This document shows positions 9,161-15,948 of a stretch of DNA of 64,000 bases, piece by piece. The DNA is from Achromobacter sp. B7 (GTDB taxonomy: Bacteria > Pseudomonadota > Gammaproteobacteria > Burkholderiales > Burkholderiaceae_B). Position numbers and translations under genes: made by a program. The stretch's first letter is position 1; each line of letters begins with the position of its first letter. The stretch lies in the NCBI RefSeq assembly GCF_003600685.1, contig NZ_CP032084.1, forward strand, positions 1,426,001-1,490,000, read 5' to 3'. Below the pieces are notes generated by a model. It saw only the letters and a program-made list of their open reading frames with translations, was not told where the DNA came from and did no database searches.

Positions 9161-10939
9161 TTAGCGTTTGATGTCATTGGCAAGGTCGTCCAGCAGGTGC
9201 TGCATGGCATGCGCGGCCAGCTGGATGTCGTCGCGGGTGGTGGATTCGCGGGGGTTGTGGCTGATGCCGTGGTTCTGGCCGCGCACGAACAGCATGGCTT
9301 GCGGCATGACTTCGTGCAGCTTCATGGCGTCGTGCCCGGCACCGCTGGGCATGCGGTGCAGCGGTACGCCCAGCGCGTCGACGGCGCGTTCCCAACGCTG
9401 TTGCCAGGCAGGGTCGCTGGGCGCGGCGGCGGCGCGCATGGTTTCTTCAAGCGCATAGCGCAGGCCCCGGCGCGTGCAGATGGCGTCAAGTTCGGCCAGC
9501 ACGTCATTGACCAGCGCGTCGCGTTGCGCATCGCTGGGCGCGCGCAGGTCCAGGCTGAAGCGGCATTCGCCCGGCACGACGTTGATGGATCCGCTGGGCA
9601 CTTCCAGCATGCCGATGGTGCCTACCGAATCGCCATCGCGCGCGGCGCGTTGTTCGACATACAAGGCCAGTTCGGCGGTGGCGGTGGCGGCATCGCGGCG
9701 GCGGTTCATCGGCGTGGTTCCGGCATGGCAGGCCATGCCGAAGATCTGTGCCTGATAACGCACGCTGCCGTTGATCGATGTGACGATGCCCAGCGGCAGT
9801 CCCATTTCATACAGCACCGGGCCTTGCTCGATATGGACTTCGACAAACCCTAGATAGCGCGCCGGGTCGCGGCGCAGCTTCGGAATGTCGTCGATGCACA
9901 GGCCGGCGTGCAGCATGGCGTCGCGCATGGTGACGCCTTGCGCGTCCTTCTGGTCCAGCCATTCTGGCTTGAAGTCGCCAATCAAGGCGCCGGAGCCCAG
10001 GAAGGTGGCGCGGTAGCGCTGGCCTTCTTCTTCGGCAAAGCCGATGACTTCCAGGTGATAGGGCAGGCGGCGACCTTGTCGATGCAGTTCACGCACGCAG
10101 GCCATGGGCACGAAAATTCCCAGGCGGCCGTCGTATTTGCCGCCATTGCGCACGGTGTCGTAGTGGCTGCCCGTCATCAATGTGGGGGCGTCGGGCTGCT
10201 GGGCACGATAGCGGCCCACCACGTTGCCGACGGCGTCGATTTCAACTTCGTCAAAGCCGCAATCTCGCATCCAGTGCGAGATGCGCTGCGCGCAGGCGCG
10301 GTGCGCTTCGGTCAGGTACGTGACGGTCAGCTGGCCTTTTTCGGCGTAACCGGGATCGCTGTGGATACTGAGCCGTTCCTGCCAGTCCCAGATGTCGTTG
10401 CCCAAGGTCAGGTCGCGTCCGAACTTGTCGGTCAGGCGAATTTCGACGATGCGATGGATATTGCGCAGCGCTTCTCGGATTTCGACGTCGGGCGGGTTAT
10501 CCAGCCGCCGCGCAAATTCATCGATGATCTGCTGGCGCGACAGGCCCGTGCCGCGCGCGCCGCGCACGGCCAGAATGAACGGAAAACCGAAGCGCGCGTT
10601 GTAGTCGTTGTTCAGCTGTTGCAGCCGCGCCAGTTCGTCGGGCGAGCAATGCGTAAGTCCCGCCTGATCCTGTTCCTGGGTGGATTCGGCGGTCAGGCTG
10701 TTTTGCTGCATGGCGCGCCCCGCCAGTTCCGGGTGCGCGCGGATCAGCGCCAGTTGTGCGTCGATATCAGCTTGATCCAGCACGTGGCGCAGCTGATCCT
10801 GTAAATGCGCCAGCGACCGAAAAGGCCGGGCGGCGAGCGCCTGGCGGGCAATCCACGGCGAATGTTCGTACAGGCCGTCCAGCATGGCCAGCGCCGCGTC
10901 GGGCGTGGCGGCATTGAGTTGTTCCAGCGTGTGGGGCAT
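9161..10939 (-). CDS. Fused OHCU decarboxylase - allantoate amidohydrolase
   Basis: This 592-residue fusion contains two steps of urate breakdown. Residues 1-170 are an OHCU decarboxylase (OHCU to S-allantoin), with the family signature HPELAG (His69), STQEQ (Glu89) and YNARFGFPFI near 113-122. Residues from about 185 on are an M20-type allantoate amidohydrolase. It has the metal ligands GSHYDTV (His259), KYDGRLGI (Asp270), AEEEGQRY (304-310), VEVHIEQGPVL, and a late HNPRE. It would convert allantoate to ureidoglycine/ureidoglycolate with release of ammonia and CO2. The ATG at 10939 lies 11 bases after the puuE stop. An upstream open stretch of 53 codons was rejected because it overlaps puuE and is Pro-rich. 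Both domains look intact. Confidence 0.92.
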   Translation of the reverse strand: MPHTLEQLNAATPDAALAMLDGLYEHSPWIARQALAARPFRSLAHLQDQLRHVLDQADIDAQLALIRAHPELAGRAMQQNSLTAESTQEQDQAGLTHCSPDELARLQQLNNDYNARFGFPFILAVRGARGTGLSRQQIIDEFARRLDNPPDVEIREALRNIHRIVEIRLTDKFGRDLTLGNDIWDWQERLSIHSDPGYAEKGQLTVTYLTEAHRACAQRISHWMRDCGFDEVEIDAVGNVVGRYRAQQPDAPTLMTGSHYDTVRNGGKYDGRLGIFVPMACVRELHRQGRRLPYHLEVIGFAEEEGQRYRATFLGSGALIGDFKPEWLDQKDAQGVTMRDAMLHAGLCIDDIPKLRRDPARYLGFVEVHIEQGPVLYEMGLPLGIVTSINGSVRYQAQIFGMACHAGTTPMNRRRDAATATAELALYVEQRAARDGDSVGTIGMLEVPSGSINVVPGECRFSLDLRAPSDAQRDALVNDVLAELDAICTRRGLRYALEETMRAAAAPSDPAWQQRWERAVDALGVPLHRMPSGAGHDAMKLHEVMPQAMLFVRGQNHGISHNPRESTTRDDIQLAAHAMQHLLDDLANDIKR

Positions 10940-10950
10940 GGTCGGTGCGC

Positions 10951-11910
10951 TCAACGGTTGGGAAGATAGGGGTGGGTGGCCTTCCAGTGCCGGGCGATGT
11001 CCAGGCGGCGGCATACCCAGACGCGGTCGTGGCGGGCAATGTGGTCCAGAAAGCGCTGTAGCGCCGTGATGCGCCCCGGGCGGCCCAGCAGCCGGCAATG
11101 CATGCCGATACTGAGCATCTTGGGCGCTTCGTCGCCTTCGGCGTAAAGCACGTCGAAGCTGTCCTTCAGGTACTGAAAGAAGGGGTCGGCGTGCGAATAG
11201 CCTTGCGGCAGCGCGAAGCGCATGTCGTTGCAGTCCAGCGTATAGGGCACGATCAGTTGCGGGACGACGGCGCCGTCGCTCTTTTTCACCTGCATCCAGA
11301 AGGGCAGGTCGTCGCCGTAGTAATCGCTGTCGTATTCGAAGCCGCCGTAGTCGGCCACCAGTCGGCGCGTGCGCGGGCTGTCGCGCCCGGTGTACCAGCC
11401 CAGCGGGCGGCTGCCTGTCAGCTGGGTGATAGCTTCCATGCCCAGGCGCATATGTTCGCGTTCGGTGGCTTCGTCCACGTTCTGGTAATGCACCCAGCGC
11501 CAGCCATGGCAGGCAATTTCGTGGCCCAGTTCCGTGAACGCCGCCGTCAGTTCGGGGTGGCGCTGTAGCGCCATGCCGACACCAAACACGGTCAAGGGCA
11601 ACTGCCGCTTTTCAAATTCGCGCAGGATGCGCCAGACGCCGGTGCGCGACCCGTATTCGTAGATGCCTTCCATGCTGAGATGGCGGTCGGGGTAGCTGGC
11701 CGGGTTGAACATTTCCGACAGGAATTGTTCAGAACCCGCATCGCCATGCAGCACGCTGTTTTCGCCGCCTTCTTCGTAGTTCAAAACGAATTGCACGGCA
11801 ATGCGAGCCCGGTCGGGCCATTGCGCGTGGGGCGGATTGCGGCCATAGCCGATCAGGTCGCGGGGGTAGGGAAGCGTGGAGTCGTAGGTGTTCATGAATA
11901 GAGCGGGCAT
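10951..11910 (-). CDS. puuE: Allantoinase PuuE (polysaccharide-deacetylase fold)
   Basis: This protein of about 319 residues opens allantoin to allantoate without the usual metal-dependent amidohydrolase fold. It matches the PuuE family: an N-terminal YPRDLIGYGRNPPHAQWP, FVLNYEEGGENSVLHGD, EIACHGWRW, and GWYTGRDSPRTRRLV. It is first in the minus-strand operon puuE - OHCU decarboxylase/allantoate amidohydrolase - M20 hydrolase. The start is uncertain: the ATG at 11910 has a weak AGG nearby, while an in-frame ATG at 11895 (MNTYDSTLPYP) fits the family N-terminus but has no clear ribosome site. The divergent control region with hiuH holds two TGTATACA-like palindromes. Confidence 0.92.
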   Translation of the reverse strand: MPALFMNTYDSTLPYPRDLIGYGRNPPHAQWPDRARIAVQFVLNYEEGGENSVLHGDAGSEQFLSEMFNPASYPDRHLSMEGIYEYGSRTGVWRILREFEKRQLPLTVFGVGMALQRHPELTAAFTELGHEIACHGWRWVHYQNVDEATEREHMRLGMEAITQLTGSRPLGWYTGRDSPRTRRLVADYGGFEYDSDYYGDDLPFWMQVKKSDGAVVPQLIVPYTLDCNDMRFALPQGYSHADPFFQYLKDSFDVLYAEGDEAPKMLSIGMHCRLLGRPGRITALQRFLDHIARHDRVWVCRRLDIARHWKATHPYLPNR

Positions 11911-12016
11911 GGAGCCTGGGGGGCGCGCGCAGCGGTAAGGAAAGAACTCAGTGGGCCAAGCGCGGATGAACGGACGGTTTCATGATGGGCTAAACAATAG
12001 CTGGAAAGCAATTAGC

Positions 12017-12036
12017 TGTATACAATTTATGTACAT
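12017..12036. promoter_or_regulatory. Paired palindromes between puuE and hiuH
   Basis: TGTATACA (12017-12024) and ATGTACAT (12029-12036) lie 12 bases apart, centre to centre, in the divergent region. The first continues as TGTATACAATTT, almost the same as a site before puuD. The TACAAT inside it could be a -10 for hiuH, so a bound regulator would block transcription. Confidence 0.55.
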
Positions 12037-12092
12037 CATTAAGGATAACCATGAGACCGCCCCGCAGCCTTCGGGGGCACACAGGAGACAAC

Positions 12093-12443
12093 ATGGGACT
12101 GACCACGCACGTACTCGACACCATGCACGGTTGCCCGGCCCAGGGCATGTCCGTGGCGCTATACGCCACACGCGGCGAATCCGCCACCTTGATCCAGCAA
12201 TTCACGCTGAACCAGGACGGCCGCAGCGCCAAGCCCTTGTTTGCCGACGCGGACTTGAAAGTGGGTACCTACAGACTGGTGTTCGACGTTGCCGCCTACT
12301 TCCAGGCGCGCGGCGTTGCCTTGCCCGAGCCCAACTTCCTGAATCGGGTCAGCCTTGACTTCGGCGTGGCGCACGCGGACCAGCACTATCACGTGCCGCT
12401 GTTGGTCAGCCCCTGGAGCTATTCCACGTATCGGGGCTCGTAA
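12093..12443 (+). CDS. hiuH: 5-hydroxyisourate hydrolase (transthyretin-related)
   Basis: This 116-residue enzyme hydrolyses 5-hydroxyisourate to OHCU, the second step of urate breakdown. Family hallmarks are His6 in LTTHVLDT, Arg44 in LNQDGRS, His98/His100 in HYHVPLL, and the C-terminal tetrapeptide YRGS. There is no signal peptide, so it acts in the cytoplasm. The ATG at 12093 has AGGAGA six bases upstream; an earlier in-frame start 14 codons upstream is unlikely. It is transcribed divergently from puuE and is followed by puuD on the same strand. Confidence 0.95.
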   Translation: MGLTTHVLDTMHGCPAQGMSVALYATRGESATLIQQFTLNQDGRSAKPLFADADLKVGTYRLVFDVAAYFQARGVALPEPNFLNRVSLDFGVAHADQHYHVPLLVSPWSYSTYRGS

Positions 12444-12517
12444 GCGGCAAGGCCCCTCACATCAGGGTATTCCTGATGCCACAGCGGTTGCGCGCGCATA
12501 GCCTTGTGAACAAAACC

Positions 12518-12529
12518 TGCATACAATTT
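12518..12529. promoter_or_regulatory. TGCATACAATTT operator candidate before puuD
   Basis: This 12-base site differs by one base from TGTATACAATTT in the puuE-hiuH region. It lies about 140 bases before puuD and may let puuD respond to the same regulator. Confidence 0.4.
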
Positions 12530-12656
12530 CGTCCATCCTGATCGCAGCGGTGCGGGGCCCTTTAGCCTTGTGCGCGATCTATCTTCTGCTTACAGCGCCC
12601 GCGGTGGTAGGCAGTGCGGCGGAGCCTATCAAGGCCCGCCCACTGCGGGGGCGTGG

Positions 12657-13862
12657 ATGGAAAGTTACTACCTGGATTGGGTCAACCTGTTGCTGCGTTG
12701 GGCCCACATCATTACCGGCATCGCATGGATCGGCACGTCGTTCTATTTCGTGATGCTGGACAACAGCCTTGAAAAACCGCAAGACGCCGAATCGCTCGCC
12801 AAGGGCGTGGGCGGCGAGCAATGGGCCGTGCACGGCGGCGGTTTCTACAACATGCAGAAGTACGCGGTGCAGCCCAAAAAGCTGCCCGAACATCTGCATT
12901 GGTCGTTCTTGGAAAGCTACAGCACCTGGCTGACCGGCTTTGCGCTGTTCACCATGTCGTACCTGTGGAACGCCAGCACCTACCTTATCGACCGGTCAAA
13001 AATGGACTGGCAGCCCGGCACCGCCGTGGCCGTCGCGCTGGCGTTCTTTGTGGTGTTCTGGATGGTCTACGACGGCATCTGCCGCCTGTTCGGGCGCGGC
13101 AAGCACGGTGACACGATCGTGGGGGTGCTGGTGGCGGTGTTCATCGCCCTGGCGTCCTGGCTGGCCTGCCACTGGTTCGCGGGCCGCGCGGCGTTTTTGC
13201 TGGTGGGCGCGATGATGGCCACCACCATGAGCGGCAACGTGTTCTTCTGGATCATCCCTGGGCAGCGCAAGAACGTGGCCGCGATGCGGGCGGGCAAGCC
13301 CGTCGACCCCGTCCATGGTCAGCGCGGCAAACAGCGCAGCGTGCACAACACCTACTTCACGCTGCCGGTGGTGTTCACCATGATGAGCAACCACTACAGC
13401 TTCACCTATACCCATCAGTACAACTGGATCGTTCTGCTGCTGATCATGCTGGGCGGCGCGGCGATCCGGCAGTTCTTCGTGGTGCGCCATCGCTTCAAGC
13501 TGGGCAACGCGCGCAACCCGCTGCCGTATGTATTGTTAGGGGTGGCGGTGCTGGGCTTGACCATCGTGTGGATGCGGCCCGCGCCCGTGGCGGCCTCGGC
13601 GGCGGTGGCCGCGCCCGCCGAGGTGGCGTTTGCGGAAGTACGCCATGTATTCGACCAGCGGTGCCTGCTATGCCACGGCGCACAGGTGCAGATGAAGAAC
13701 GTGCGCCTGGATTCCGTTGAGCAGATCGCGGTTCACGCCCAGGCCGTGTACCAGCAAGTGGTGGTGTCGAAAATCATGCCGATGGCCAATTCCACCGGCA
13801 TGACCGACGACGAACGCGCGTTGATTGGCGCGTGGTTTCAGGCCGGCGCAAAAACCCGGTAG
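12657..13862 (+). CDS. puuD: Membrane urate oxidase PuuD with C-terminal cytochrome c domain
   Basis: This 401-residue protein has about eight N-terminal membrane helices, beginning WVNLLLRWAHIITGIAWIGT, of the urate oxidase N-terminal (DUF989) family. A periplasmic cytochrome c domain follows, with the haem motif CLLCH (Cys336, Cys339, His340) and a Met-rich KIMPMAN as likely axial ligand. PuuD oxidises urate to 5-hydroxyisourate. The cytochrome suggests electrons pass to the respiratory chain rather than directly to oxygen to form peroxide. The start chosen is the ATG at 12657 (MESYYLDW), which matches the membrane-domain start; the ribosome site is only a G-rich stretch. It supplies the substrate of HiuH just upstream. 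Confidence 0.93.
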   Translation: MESYYLDWVNLLLRWAHIITGIAWIGTSFYFVMLDNSLEKPQDAESLAKGVGGEQWAVHGGGFYNMQKYAVQPKKLPEHLHWSFLESYSTWLTGFALFTMSYLWNASTYLIDRSKMDWQPGTAVAVALAFFVVFWMVYDGICRLFGRGKHGDTIVGVLVAVFIALASWLACHWFAGRAAFLLVGAMMATTMSGNVFFWIIPGQRKNVAAMRAGKPVDPVHGQRGKQRSVHNTYFTLPVVFTMMSNHYSFTYTHQYNWIVLLLIMLGGAAIRQFFVVRHRFKLGNARNPLPYVLLGVAVLGLTIVWMRPAPVAASAAVAAPAEVAFAEVRHVFDQRCLLCHGAQVQMKNVRLDSVEQIAVHAQAVYQQVVVSKIMPMANSTGMTDDERALIGAWFQAGAKTR

Positions 13863-13938
13863 CCGGAGCGGGGCCGGTCAGCGCAAGTCGCCGGCCGGCC
13901 AGCCCATGGCCCCGAAGCCGGCGGGCGGGCCGTCGGCC

Positions 13939-14955
13939 TCAGCCGTTGCGGTACAGAAAGCTGTAGGCGTTGATCGCCGGCACCCCTCCCAGGTGCGCAT
14001 ACAGAACCTTCGACCCAGCCGGAATCTCGCCTCGGCGAACCAGATCCATCATGCCCTGCATCGACTTCCCCTCGTACACGGGGTCGGTCATCATGCCCTC
14101 CAGCCGCGCGCAGGTGCGGATGGCGTCGTTGGTTTCGGCTGACGGCAAGCCATACGCGGGATAGGCGTAGCGCGTATCCAGCACCACGTCGCTGTCGGCG
14201 ATGCCTGCTTCCAGCCCGACCATATCCGCCGTGCGGCGCGCGATGCGCAGGATCTGCGCGCGGGTTTGTTCCGGTGTGGCCGATGCGTCGATGCCGATGA
14301 CGCGGTTGGCCCGGCCGTCCGCCGCAAACCCGACCACCATGCCCGCCTGCGTGCTGCCGGTGACGGCGCAGACCACGATGTAGTCAAACTTGAATCCCAG
14401 GTCGGCTTCCTGGCGCCGCACCTCTTCGGCAAAGCCCACATAGCCCAGCCCGCCCAGTTCGTGGTCGGACGCGCCGGCCGGAATGGCGTAGGGCTTGCCG
14501 CCGCGTTTGCGCACGTCTTCCAGCGCCTCTTCCCAACTGCGGCGAAAGCCGATGTCAAAGCCTTGGTCCACCAGGCGCACGTCGGCGCCCATCAGGCGGC
14601 TCATCATGATGTTGCCGACGCGGTCGTAGACGGCGTCGGAATAGTCCACCCAGTTTTCCTGCACCAGCACGCAAGCCAGCCCCAGCTTGGCGGCCACCGC
14701 GGCCACCATGCGGGTGTGGTTGGATTGAATGCCGCCGATGGTGACCAGAGTGTCGCAACCTTGTTCCAGCGCTTGCGGAATCAGGTATTCCAGCTTGCGC
14801 AGCTTGTTGCCGCCGAACGCCAGACCGCTGTTGCAGTCCTCGCGCTTGGCATAGATGTCGACCTTGCCGCCCAGATGCGCGGACAGGCGGTCCAGCTTTT
14901 CGATGGGGGTGTCGCCGAAGGTCAGGCGATGTCGGGGAAAGCGTTGCAGATCCAT
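13939..14955 (-). CDS. acdS: 1-aminocyclopropane-1-carboxylate (ACC) deaminase
   Basis: This 338-residue PLP enzyme is exactly the length of characterised ACC deaminases. It cleaves ACC, the plant ethylene precursor, to 2-oxobutyrate and ammonia. Lys51 (GGNKLRK) binds PLP, and Ser78 lies in GGIQSNH. The residues that separate ACC deaminase from D-cysteine desulfhydrase are both of the deaminase type: Tyr294-Glu295 (PVYEGKS) and Leu322 (LYAHLGG). The ATG at 14955 is preceded by CAGGAGC; an in-frame extension of 27 codons lacks support and overlaps the promoter. A good sigma-70 promoter lies just upstream, and the divergent gene is an Lrp-type regulator, as in known acdR-acdS pairs. Confidence 0.96.
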   Translation of the reverse strand: MDLQRFPRHRLTFGDTPIEKLDRLSAHLGGKVDIYAKREDCNSGLAFGGNKLRKLEYLIPQALEQGCDTLVTIGGIQSNHTRMVAAVAAKLGLACVLVQENWVDYSDAVYDRVGNIMMSRLMGADVRLVDQGFDIGFRRSWEEALEDVRKRGGKPYAIPAGASDHELGGLGYVGFAEEVRRQEADLGFKFDYIVVCAVTGSTQAGMVVGFAADGRANRVIGIDASATPEQTRAQILRIARRTADMVGLEAGIADSDVVLDTRYAYPAYGLPSAETNDAIRTCARLEGMMTDPVYEGKSMQGMMDLVRRGEIPAGSKVLYAHLGGVPAINAYSFLYRNG

Positions 14956-15006
14956 GCGGGCTCCTGTGATGGGATTCCGGCCGGCAAGTGAGGCTCGGGT
15001 GGAAAA

Positions 15007-15036
15007 ATCATAGGAATCGCGGGCGGTAGCGGTCAA
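15007..15036 (-). promoter_or_regulatory. Sigma-70 promoter of acdS
   Basis: On the minus strand, TTGACC (15036-15031) and TATGAT (15012-15007) are separated by 18 bases. Both hexamers match consensus at five of six positions. Transcription would start near 15000, about 45 bases before the acdS ATG. The next 100 bases upstream are very AT-rich and probably hold AcdR/Lrp binding sites. Confidence 0.7.
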
Positions 15037-15147
15037 TTGCGTATTTATGGATGAACGCGATATTAAAAATAGCAGAGAAAGATAATTTAGATTTAATATT
15101 TTCGGAAGAAAAACAATAACGAGATAATATTTTTAGGGACGCATGCA

Positions 15148-15618
15148 ATGAGCGCGCTTGCCGGATTGGACCGTATTGATCGCCACATCCTTCGTCTCTT
15201 GCAAGACGATGCACAGATCACCAATCTGGATTTGAGTGCGCGCGTGCACCTGAGCCCGGCCGCCTGCTTGCGCCGGGTGGAAAAGCTGAAGGCCGAAGGG
15301 ATCATCAAAAAGACGGTGGCGCTACTGGAGCCGGCCGACGTCGACATGGCCACGCTGGTCATCGTGGGCGTGGTGCTGGACCGTTCCACGCCCGACTCCT
15401 TCACCGACTTCGAGGAAGCGGCGCGCGGCATCAGCGGCTGCCTGGAATGCCACCTGGTGGCGGGCGAATTCGACTACTTCCTGATGCTGCGCATACGCGA
15501 CCTGGAGCGCTTCAACAAGCTGCATGCGGGCGAGATCATCAAGCTGCCTGGCGTACGCCAGATTCGCACCTTTTTTGTGTTGAAAGAGATCTTGTCGACG
15601 ACTGTCTTGCCGGTGTGA
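15148..15618 (+). CDS. acdR: Lrp/AsnC-family regulator AcdR
   Basis: This 156-residue Lrp-family protein has an N-terminal helix-turn-helix (about 8-60, LDRIDRHILRLLQDDAQIT through LSPAACLRRVEKLKAEGII) and a C-terminal ligand-binding/oligomerisation domain (GCLECHLVAGEFDYFLMLRI). It is divergent from acdS across a 192-base AT-rich gap. In known systems AcdR activates acdS in the presence of ACC, and the same job is inferred here. The ATG at 15148 has GGGA about 10 bases upstream. Confidence 0.9.
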   Translation: MSALAGLDRIDRHILRLLQDDAQITNLDLSARVHLSPAACLRRVEKLKAEGIIKKTVALLEPADVDMATLVIVGVVLDRSTPDSFTDFEEAARGISGCLECHLVAGEFDYFLMLRIRDLERFNKLHAGEIIKLPGVRQIRTFFVLKEILSTTVLPV

Positions 15619-15948
15619 CGCAGCTAATGCACAACACTCGCGCATCGACGTGCTCGGCAATGACGCACTGCGGCATTTTGGAATGGCGGAAATTGATGGC
15701 GCGTAGACGTCGCAATGTCAGGGGTTGGCCGGACATTCCACGGCCGCATGCAGGCATTCCGAAAGGGCTTTTGCGCCACAAAAATGTCTCAAGACGCCCG
15801 TAAACTCAAAGGGTTATACTGCTCGGCATACGGCTTTCAAGGCTTGTACGCGCCTTCTGCCCCCTGCGATCCGCTAAACGGGAAGCCCGTGTCGCGGAAG
15901 GTTTTTCCTGCATCGTGTCGAGTGAAGCACTCGTAAAGGTGAAGCGAT
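15619..15948 (+). other. Intergenic region upstream of sucA
   Basis: This 330-base non-coding region precedes the sucA-sucB-lpdA operon and should hold its promoter. TATACT at 15815-15820 is a fair -10, but the matching -35 (around CAAGAC) is poor. I see no riboswitch-like fold and no convincing small ORF. Confidence 0.45.

Noticed and set aside
13939..14955. D-cysteine desulfhydrase instead of ACC deaminase
   Set aside because: Glu295 and Leu322, the residues that mark ACC deaminase, are both present.
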